This document shows, piece after piece, positions 34,344 to 42,935 of a stretch of 64,000 nt of DNA. The notes under the pieces were generated by a model. The model was given only the letters and a program-made list of their open reading frames with translations, did no database searches and was not told where the DNA came from. A program made the translations under genes and the position numbers. Source of the stretch: Tillandsia leiboldiana (lineage: Eukaryota; Streptophyta; Magnoliopsida; Poales; Bromeliaceae); NCBI GenBank assembly GCA_029204045.2, contig CM055072.1:2441014-2505013 (forward strand). Reading direction: 5' to 3'. Position 1 is the first letter of the stretch; each line of letters begins with the position of its first letter.

Positions 34344-34981
34344 ACTCCTTTGGGTCGGTAAATTTTGTGTTGTCGTGCTCTAGTTCTGCTTTCTTTTTAA
34401 ATATTTTATGAAAATCAGCTTTTGAATTACCTTGTTTTTTGTATGTACAATAGCTAGAACTTCTTCCAGTAGTTATGTTTGACGTGCACCATATGCTCAT
34501 ATTAATATTCCTCTCCTGAGCTTAGAAGTGCATGCTATTCTATGATTCGAAATCCTATATCAAAGTTTGTTTTCTTCTACATATGGAGCCTGTTTACCGC
34601 GGCATTTATTACCCTCATTATTCTTAAATACCGGAGCATGAATTAGTGCAACATTGAGGTAAGCTGAAAAATAACTCAAAAAGTTAAGACAAGTTCTATT
34701 TGATAATGGAAGCTAAATCATGGTCACTTATTTAACTGGTTGATCATTCTCTTAACATATCTGATGGACAAAATGCTTGAGATTAATAACTGCATCGAAT
34801 AGAGGTGCAGATTTCCCTCAGTCCTAGTATTCAGAAAATTTCTGGACATTTAGTGATCTCACCTTCTTTTACACTGTTGGGTCAAGAGGGAGGGCTTTAA
34901 GTGATGCTGGCTGAGTAGCAGTGTACAAGATAAGTGACCTTCCTTTAATTGGTGCCAACCAGCACAGGTGGGTTTAGCAGA
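34344..34981. other. TIC21 3' flank and probable 3' UTR
   Basis: Follows the TIC21 stop directly. Transcript end not determinable; no other gene. Confidence 0.5.
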
Positions 34982-34989
34982 TATTGCAT

Positions 34990-35659
34990 TAGGGATGCAA
35001 ACGGATCCGGGTTGGTGGAGCTCCCGTCCCGATCCGCCCCAAATGGGGCAGTAAATGTGGAGAAATAAATGGTTTCTGGGTAGGAAACAGGGTGAATTTT
35101 TTGATCCGAGGCGGATTCGGGGCACGAAACGGAAAAAATCTTGACCCGCTCTGAATCCGCCCCACCATGACCCGCCCCGAATCCGCCCAGAACACTGTTT
35201 ATATTTTAAAAAAATATCTCTAAAAAATAATGTATTTACAAAAAAAAATAACTGGAAATAAATTGTTGTTGTAATTCTAGTAGCCTTTTTTTGTTTAATA
35301 TGTATGTATTTGAAACTTATAAATTTTGTTGATAATTTTGATTGATATCTTTGATTTTCGTAGTTGATGTTATTAATTATATGTAACTTAATAATATTAT
35401 TCAATACCATCAAAAAAATTGTTGATTTATATTTACAAAATATTAATAATATTATAACTTACAAAAAAAATATTAATTGGTGGGGCGGATTGGGAGTGCT
35501 GTCGGGAGGCGAATTATGAGGTGGGGCGGATTATGGGGTAATTTTTTTGATCCGTCACAGATTCGTGGCAGGAGGCAGGGCGCGGGATTTTGATAGTCGG
35601 GGCAGGAGGCAGGGCGGGGCGGGGCTCCTGCCCCCAGATCCGCCCCGTTTTCATCCCAA
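34990..35659. mobile_element. hAT-type element, 670 bp, TSD TATTGCAT
   Basis: Starts TAGGGATGCAAACGGATCCG and ends CCGTTTTCATCCCAA, flanked by a perfect 8-bp duplication TATTGCAT (34982-34989, 35660-35667). The GC-rich arms of GGATCCGCCCC/GGGGCGGAT motifs are inverted around an AT-rich core. The terminal sequence resembles the TTTAGGGATGCAAAA blocks at 172, 272 and 990. No transposase. Confidence 0.88.
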
Positions 35660-35667
35660 TATTGCAT

Positions 35668-36822
35668 GATGCTATCGAGTGCATTCTGTCAGGATTCACC
35701 CCATTCGATCTCCACCCCTTTCTTCATAAGTCTGGAAAAAGGGTGAAGACCGACTAGAAATATTTGATATGAATCTTCTGATATAGTCTTAGTGACCTTG
35801 GCGAGACCTTAACATTTCCAAATTCCTAGGAGGTGGCATCTCCAAAATTGCTTTAAATGAAAAATAGTGATCTTGCCCTCTTTCAGCTGACCCATTGGAT
35901 CACCACTATTCGTTGAGATCAATCGGGCCTTTCTGAATGTAAATTGAGACCACTAGTTTTCAAACATTTGGTTTACAAGAAATTTGCCTGGTTAGTTTGG
36001 AAGTCTTAGATCGCCTTTAGTTGCTCCTGATAAATTTATGTCAATGAGACAAAACGGTCAACCAGTCAGGTGTGGACCGCGATGGTAGATTACCGTCCAT
36101 TATTGCATTTATAGTTTGCTACCTTTTGTACAACTGTCTCTCTCATCTTGCGATATCAGAATTGAAAACTCTGAACCCTTCTTTTCTATTTGATTTCACC
36201 CCACCTCTATATTTGAAATTTTAAATTTCACAGTTGGAATCTTTATGAGAATTAAACGTGCTATTAATCATAATCAGCTTTGGAGGACTATAGAGGTATT
36301 TTTGAAATTTCACAGGGAATACATCTGAGGATCCTTTGTTTCAACTTTCGTTGCTTCTGGAAGACTGGAACACATTGTTGCCTTTCTCATTTATTTGTAG
36401 TTGGCTTTTCTTCCCATTGCATTTGCAATTAACTCTATCTATTTTTGGGTGTACAGATTGCAGTGCGCTCGTATAGCAAAATGCCGCAAACTGTAAGTTG
36501 CACAACCCACCCGAGCTTTTACATACATTACAAGCAATTCGTTGGGTAATAGCTTTTTGTGCTGTTGTGTGATTTTAAGAAAGTATACTAGATGCAGTTT
36601 GAGCTCCTCGTATAATAAATGTGAAGAATTGAAATACTACTTTCAAATTTTGGAAAATATGAGTATTGCATGAAAAAAGTGCGTTTTAAATCTGAACAAG
36701 ATGAAAAGCAGTACTGCAGTTGTAATAATTGTGTTCCTTATGAATTTGATGGTTCATCCACCTTCAAGACAAAAGAGAGGTCACACTCACACCAAACTTG
36801 TAGCAGCTCATAGACTACAGCC
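35668..36822. other. Intergenic, no gene seen
   Basis: A short stretch 36459-36492 is bordered by acceptor- and donor-like signals (TGTACAG before, GTAAGT after), but has no supporting reading frame. Otherwise no feature. Confidence 0.4.
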
Positions 36823-36825
36823 TAA

Positions 36826-37290
36826 GGTATCGTTTGGTAACGAGATAAGCCAGAACTAGCTATTTTGGGGATAGGTATAAAGTACGGAACAAGAGTGAAA
36901 AAGCGTTTGGTTCGGTTCCAGAGATAAGAGATTTTGTGTTTGGTATGAGAATGAGGAATAAGAAGAATAAAGAGGTTGTGATGATGAGTGTATTGGGAAG
37001 AAAAAGAGAGAGAGGAGAGAGGGATTTGTGATGATGAGAGTGTATTGGAAAGGAAAAAAGAGAAAGGAGAGAGGGATTTGTGATGATGAGAGTGTATTGG
37101 AAAGAGAGAAAGGAAGGGAGGAGGGGTAGTTTGATAAAAAAAAAAAATTATAAAATAATAGGTAAGAACTGTTGTTCCAGCTTATTCTGCTTGTACTAGA
37201 ACTACTGTACCGAATAATTCTTGATGCGTTTGGTACAATAAGGAGGATAAACCTCTTATTCCCTGTTCTAGCCCCGAAACAAACGGTGTC
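36826..37290 (+). mobile_element. MITE family H, copy 1, TSD TAA
   Basis: Ends GGTATCGTTTGGTAACG and CGAAACAAACGGTGTC. A 3-bp duplication TAA flanks it (36823-36825, 37291-37293). The interior has two to three near-tandem blocks of GTGATGATGAGAGTGTATTG. An inverted copy is at 47964-48433 and a diverged one at 52321-52723. TSD and ends fit PIF/Harbinger-like MITEs; that label is an inference. Confidence 0.8.
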
Positions 37291-37293
37291 TAA

Positions 37294-38159
37294 AGGTTTT
37301 TCATTATGTTAAGATTGTTTTTCTACCATTTACGATCATATCGATCGTATCTATTAGATCAATCTTTTGAGTAACATAGAATTAGAGTCAGTCCTTAGTT
37401 CCCTCAGTTTCAACAAGTTTTCGTTTCGAGTGACATCTGCCACTTAGAGTAAACAAGTGTAATTGACTCTGCCCTAAGTACTCTGGAAGTTATTTACGCC
37501 GATTAGTTATCTAGTCGGTTTAGAGAATTTTCACTTCGAACATTTTTGGGGTTAATTTCTAGCGATTTACATGAAACAAAAATAGGAAATGAAAGAACAC
37601 TCCCAATTCTGCGCCAGGAACTTCAGTTCTGGAAGTTATTTTTTACCTGAATTTAGTTCATTCGAAATTATATGTTAATTACATTTTCACTGGTGAACAA
37701 AACCTTAGCACAAATTCATGTTTGCTATGTTTTCCCTTATCCTTTCTACTGCTGCACATGATATGATTTGTTTGATTTTCATCATGCAATGAGTGAGGAT
37801 TTTAAAACTTTATCTATACTGCCTTTTCTATCATTTCAATCTTGTGGGTGCTTGAGTTGTACTTGTGTTAGTGCCCTGCATCTCATTTGGTGGAATTTCA
37901 TTTTTTTTTTTTTTTTTTGTGGGGACAAAATAATTGTGTATCAAACCTCAATAAGGATATTTTGGAAAATTAAAATAAGTACTGGGGGGTTAAATTGTGC
38001 ATTCATTTTACTTTTACCCCTTTCATTGTACTTGTGCATTTAAAACCAAACCAGAGAAATAATGGTATCATTTATTGATATGATGTTGCCCTGTGAAAGG
38101 GTGAAGTGATACACGTCCACTAACAATAGATTTAATTCACTTAAACTCATTTATTTTTA
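37294..38159. other. Intergenic, no gene seen
   Basis: A T-rich tract at 37899-37918; no recognisable gene or element. Confidence 0.45.
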
Positions 38160-38697
38160 TTGGGGGCAATTTTTTATATACTTTCAAAAATTTTTCTGTT
38201 TTCAGATTTATTCCTCTTAGAAGGCTAATATTAAAACTATCTTTCTTACGTTTCAACTTCTTTCCAAAATACCCCTGAAGTTAAAATTTGTTAGTGTACC
38301 GTTTGGAGCTACCGTTATCTCTGTAAAATTATTATTTTGCCCTTTCAAATATACGTTATATCCTAAACCCTAAAACCTTAAAATCCTAAAAAATTCTAAA
38401 CCCTAAACCTTAAAAAATCCTAAACCCTAAATTTTAAAATTCTAAAAAATTTTAAACCCTAAACCCTAAAACCCTAAATCCTAAACCCTAAATTCGGGCA
38501 AAATAGGTATATCTGATAGTTTTCAACTCCGATTATTATTTAACTCTAGTTTAATCCTAGTTAACTTAATAAAGGAAAACGGTAGGGGTATTTTTAATAA
38601 CGGTGGAATGTATGAGAGGTGTATTGGAAAGAAAAAAAAAAAAAAAGGATAAATTAGATTATTCTTCAGATTTCAGGGGTACACAGGCAATTATTCC
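38160..38697. mobile_element. MITE-like repeat, copy with telomere-like insert
   Basis: Inverted homologue of 49783-50218: shares TTAGAAGGCTAATATTAAAA, ATACCTATTTTG-type and CTCCGATTATTATTTAACTC-type blocks. The other copy has a 9-bp TSD (TATTATCRA). This copy contains a CCCTAAA-rich tract in its middle that the other lacks. Confidence 0.6.
38361..38494 (+). repeat. Interstitial telomere-like tract (CCCTAAA-type)
   Basis: About 130 bp dominated by CCTAAACCCTAAA with degenerate spacers (TTAAAATCCTAAAAAATT). It corresponds to the usual plant telomere unit CCCTAAA. Confidence 0.85.
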
Positions 38698-39491
38698 GTT
38701 TTATTAACATCTATAAAAATTATATGCTCATAATTTTATTTTTATTTAATAGGGACATAAATTTCTGACATTTTTGTCAATTCAATTACACGTAGCTACA
38801 GATCATTAAGTATTTATTAAGTAATAAATACATTGATACTTCAGAAAGAAAACAAAAACCTCTTGAGCTTTAGCCTTTTTTGGTAAATAGATGTTTAAAT
38901 TTTTTAAATTTGATAATTAAATATTTTAAAATTTATTAAATAGTTTAATATTTTTTTTAAAATGAAGTTATTAGTATTGTATATGGTTTTATAAAGCTTT
39001 TAAAAAAAAGATTTTTTTTTTTTATATACTAATATGTAAAAAATGTTAGAAAAATTAAAGTTCGGTTTATCCTATTTTTCAATTGTCATACTTAATTATC
39101 AAATTGAAGAAAAATAATTTTATATTTCGAGCTGTTATTGAATAAGTGTGACATCTGATCAAAACAATTGTATAATTAGTAAGTTTAAGGAGCATATTAA
39201 ACTATTTGATAAAGTTTAAGAAATGTAATTGTCAAAATTAAAAGGTCATGCACCTATTTACAGAAGAGCTATGCTCACAGTTCTCTGTACATTATTCCCA
39301 AAACAACAAAGGATAAAAAAAATTGAAAAAATTATATTGGCTAAGAAATCTTTCTGAGCTTAAATTTCTCTACTGTAGTTTAATTTATATTTATTTTGCT
39401 ATCTAGTGGTTCAGTTTATTGTACTTTATCCTCTTGTTGTTTAAGTTTTTTTATCAAATTTTTTTTTATGTCAAATAGGATTGCAAAATAA
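38698..39491. other. AT-rich intergenic, no gene seen
   Basis: No element ends or reading frames of note. Confidence 0.5.
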
Positions 39492-39613
39492 CTATGTATC
39501 ATGAACACTTCTATAAAGCTCTCGTGTTCGTGTCAGACATTCGTGTATCTGTGTCGGACTAGTGTCCGATGTGGAAACTTTTTGGACACACATTTAATAT
39601 CGATTCAAAGCAC

Positions 39614-39659
<46 letters not shown>

Positions 39660-39993
39660 TATGTATGTATAATGTAAGATGATAAATATTTTAATTTTTT
39701 AATAAGTACATATAATTTTTTTTTGAACAATATAAATAAATTATAAAATTATATATGATAGACTTTTTTTTTCTAAAAAAATATATGAATTATTAATAAA
39801 ATTGTTTTAAAATTTTCATTAATAATTTATCAAAATTTATATTTTATATATAATAAATATATATTATTATATTAATAATATTATATTTTATTATTTATGT
39901 TCATGTCGTATTCGTGTTTTAATTTTTTAAAAGTTGTCGAGTCGCTGTGTCCCTGTCAGTGTTCGTGTCCCTGTAAGTGTTCATGACACTTAA
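39492..39993. mobile_element. hAT-type element, 502 bp, TSD CAAAATAA
   Basis: Left end has TCATGAACACTT followed by CTCGTGTTCGTGTC; the right end is the inverse (GTGTTCGTGTCCCTG, AAGTGTTCATGACACTTAA). A perfect 8-bp duplication CAAAATAA flanks it (39484-39491, 39994-40001). The centre holds a TA run (39618-39655). No coding capacity. Confidence 0.82.
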
Positions 39994-40190
39994 CAAAATA
40001 AAAACTAAAAGAAAACCAAAAAAAAAACCAGATAGTGAAATAAAAAATATATTAAACTACATAATAGTTAAATATAATTTTTTAAGCTATGAGTGATTAA
40101 CTAAAAAAATAACTTTACTGGTAAAGTGGTCTGGAGATTGGACCCGTGAGCCCGATTGCATCTGTGAGTGCCGGGTTATTGTCAGCGGAT

Positions 40191-40282
40191 GGGATGCGAT
40201 CTTACTAGCACTAAAGCACCGGATCCCTTCAGAACTTCGAAGCTAAGTGAGCTTGAGCGAGATTAGTACTAGGGCTGGGTCC
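40191..40282 (+). pseudogene. Truncated 5S rRNA-like sequence
   Basis: GGGATGCGATCTTACTAGCA, then CACTAAAGCACCGGATCCC, TCAGAACTTCGAAG, TTGAGCGAGA and TAGTACTAGG follow plant 5S rRNA from nucleotide 1 to about 90. The A-box region is diverged and the 3' end is replaced by the inverted-repeat element, joined at a short CTAGG/TGGGT similarity. No upstream TATATA element is seen, so it is most likely a dead 5S copy or a 5S-bearing retroelement remnant. Confidence 0.82.
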
Positions 40283-41240
40283 ACCACAGCTTGGTTGCGG
40301 CTTCACAGGGGAGTCCTCAGGTACGAACTCGATCCCCCCAGACCCACCCGAACACCCTTCTCTTCAAGGACCGAGATCAAGATGCTTCTTGATCTCCCTT
40401 TTCCGGCAAGGGGAGGCGGCGGCCGGTGCGGGCTACCTCCTACGGGTGCGGCTGAGGGAGAGGAGTCGGTTAGGGGGGCTGCGGCTGGAGGGAGAGCTAC
40501 AGGGTTTAGGGTTTGTGAAACCCTAACCCTAGCTACACGTATTTATACACATATAAGCAAAATTGCTATTTGGCCCCTCGAGCTTTGATATTCCCAGTCC
40601 GGTCCCTCAGTATCTTTAGTTTCATACTTAGGTCCCTAACTAGGGGGTGGCACGCAATTCGAGGCGAGGAGAATAGGGTTTTATGTGCAAATATCATATT
40701 TTTCGCCTTATTTCCTGCTTTTCGAGACCCTAGGGACGTCAAACGGAAATTCCGTCAGCGCCATTGCGTTCAGAACGACGAAACCGATCAAATCGACTAC
40801 CTGGATCACTATATTCATATTCCGGACAGTGAATTGGTCAACATTGCAACCGCCGGAGTCCCGAAATTGGGGTCTACTTTTCATCTACAGTAATCACTAA
40901 TAGCACTGTGCGCATACACTGTTACATTGGTCGCGGCTATTTCACCCGCTTCTTCACCAATTTATGGAAGATCCGACCGTCAGATCGGAAAGTGCTGAAT
41001 ATGAATCTCGCTCAGTTCGACGAGACGATCGTAACGGTCATCTCGGATTTCCAAGATTACGTCCGGATTGAAAAATAGCCTTTTTGCCTGCTAAATAGTG
41101 CAACTTGCACACTGGCGATTGACCAAATAGGTCAACACAGATCTTTTGGATTTCATCATCTTAATTTAAAATTCATGAGTCTTACATCACTTACAACTTA
41201 AAAGAAGTTTCGTCCCTGAAACTTACAACTTAAAAAAATT

Positions 41241-42092
41241 TTATTCGAGAGCTACAAGGTCAGTCGTCGGGTTTTCCTCCGCTGGCTCTCCCCGAGTCAG
41301 TGCAAAAACACGTCCACCTGCTGACTGATACCCTCCAGTAGGTGGTCGAGCTAGAGGGGGACGCCCAGATGAAGCAGAACTAGGCGCCGGTCCTTGTCGT
41401 CGTTGTGAAGGTGCAGGTACAGGGGCTGTGATCTGCGCAGGTGCGGAACCCTGCGGGCACGTCGCCGAAACATGTCCATGTTGGCCGCATGTGTAACATC
41501 GGCCATGCCTCTGATCGCAGTGGTTCGCCCGGTGGGTACCCCCGCAGAAGACACAAGGCCGGGATGGCTTCGCCTTCTTGTTCTGGTTATAATGTCCACC
41601 ACCGCTCTCAGAAGAAGCCCTCTTCTTGCCCTTGTCCCTGTCCGCCGCATTCCGCTCGGCGCGGGAGATCTGGACCTCAGCCTCGATGGCTAGACACCGC
41701 TCCACGCAGTTGTCGAAGTCGGTAGATAAGTGGGAGGAGATCTGGCGGCGGATCTCGTGCCTCAATCCCTGCGTGAAGAGTCGTACCTTGCGGCGTTCCT
41801 CGCGCACTGCCTGGGGAACCAGATCGGCAATGCGCAGGAACTCCTGCTCGTACTCACGGACGCTCTTGTCGCCCTGCTTGATATTCTCCAGTTCACGCTC
41901 GAGACCCTCCTTGGTGGTCTCCTTCAGATGGTGCTGGTACATGGCAGCCTTGAAATCTTCCCAGGTGGGTTCAGATGGACCCACGAAATGGCGCTCTCGG
42001 TGACGTCTCCACCACTTGGACGCCCGGCCCTCTAAGCAATGAACGGCGATGTGTACACTGAAGAACGTGACAAAGTACACATCGCCGTTCAT
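41241..42092 (-). CDS. Ty3/gypsy Gag fragment (left arm)
   Basis: Intact 283-aa frame reading away from the palindrome centre. It has the retrotransposon gag domain from VHIAVHCLEGRASKWW to about residue 140, a basic spacer, two zinc knuckles CVFCGGTHRANHC (180-192) and CYTCGQHGHVSATC (199-212), and a Pro/Ala-rich tail. The normal N-terminal part of Gag is missing: the first residues come from the palindrome loop and opposite arm, so the apparent start is accidental. No protease, RT or integrase follows, so the element depends on others. Confidence 0.85.
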   Translation of the reverse strand: MNGDVYFVTFFSVHIAVHCLEGRASKWWRRHRERHFVGPSEPTWEDFKAAMYQHHLKETTKEGLERELENIKQGDKSVREYEQEFLRIADLVPQAVREERRKVRLFTQGLRHEIRRQISSHLSTDFDNCVERCLAIEAEVQISRAERNAADRDKGKKRASSESGGGHYNQNKKAKPSRPCVFCGGTHRANHCDQRHGRCYTCGQHGHVSATCPQGSAPAQITAPVPAPSQRRQGPAPSSASSGRPPLARPPTGGYQSAGGRVFALTRGEPAEENPTTDLVALE

Positions 42093-42890
42093 TGCTTAGA
42101 GGGCCGGGCGTCCAAGTGGTGGAAACGTCACCGAGAGCGCCATTTCGTGGGTCCATCTGAACCCACCTGGGAAGATTTCAAGGCTGCCATGTACCAGCAC
42201 CATCTGAAGGAGACCACCAAGGAGGGTCTCGAGCGTGAACTGGAGAATATCAAGCAGGGCGACAAGAGCGTCCGTGAGTACGAGCAGGAGTTCCTGCGCA
42301 TTGCCGATCTGGTTCCCCAGGCAGTGCGCGAGGAACGCCGCAAGGTACGACTCTTCACGCAGGGATTGAGGCACGAGATCCGCCGCCAGATCTCCTCCCA
42401 CTTATCTACCGACTTCGACAACTGCGTGGAGCGGTGTCTAGCCATCGAGGCTGAGGTCCAGATCTCCCGCGCCGAGCGGAATGCGGCGGACAGGGACAAG
42501 GGCAAGAAGAGGGCTTCTTCTGAGAGCGGCGGTGGACATTATAACCAGAACAAGAAGGCGAAGCCATCCCGGCCTTGTGTCTTCTGCGGGGGTACCCACC
42601 GGGCGAACCACTGCGATCAGAGGCATGGCCGATGTTACACATGCGGCCAACATGGACATGTTTCGGCGGCGTGCCCGCAGGGTTCCGCACCTGCGCAGAT
42701 CACAGCCCCTGTACCTGCACCTTCACAACGACGACAAGGACCGGCGCCTAGTTCTGCTTCATCTGGGCGTCCCCCTCTACCTCGACCACCTACTGGAGGG
42801 TATCAGTCAGCAGGTGGACGCGTTTTTGCACTGACTCGGGGAGAGCCAGCGGAGGAAAACCCGACGACTGACTTTGTAGCTCTCGAATAA
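42039..42890 (+). CDS. Ty3/gypsy Gag fragment (right arm)
   Basis: Mirror copy of the left-arm frame, 283 aa, nearly identical apart from the loop-encoded residues 7-12 (TEERDK against FVTFFS) and a few substitutions. It overlaps the left frame by 54 bp at the centre, head to head. Downstream come CAGGGACGAAACTTCTTTTA, the usual sequence just before the polypurine tract and 3' LTR of this clade, and then the LTR, so pol has been deleted between gag and the 3' end. Confidence 0.85.
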   Translation: MNGDVYTEERDKVHIAVHCLEGRASKWWKRHRERHFVGPSEPTWEDFKAAMYQHHLKETTKEGLERELENIKQGDKSVREYEQEFLRIADLVPQAVREERRKVRLFTQGLRHEIRRQISSHLSTDFDNCVERCLAIEAEVQISRAERNAADRDKGKKRASSESGGGHYNQNKKAKPSRPCVFCGGTHRANHCDQRHGRCYTCGQHGHVSAACPQGSAPAQITAPVPAPSQRRQGPAPSSASSGRPPLPRPPTGGYQSAGGRVFALTRGEPAEENPTTDFVALE

Positions 42891-42935
42891 AATTTTTTTA
42901 AGTTGTAAGTTTCAGGGACGAAACTTCTTTTAAGT

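Noticed and set aside
36459..36492. A small exon flanked by splice-like signals
   Set aside because: Only 34 bases, no reading-frame or homology support; signals of this kind occur by chance.
40191..40282. Functional 5S rRNA gene
   Set aside because: The 3' quarter is replaced, the A-box is diverged and no upstream element is visible, so it is treated as a remnant.
41340..42834. Other frames of 73-125 aa over the palindrome
   Set aside because: Shadows of gag in other frames; they are mirrored between the arms only because the DNA is.
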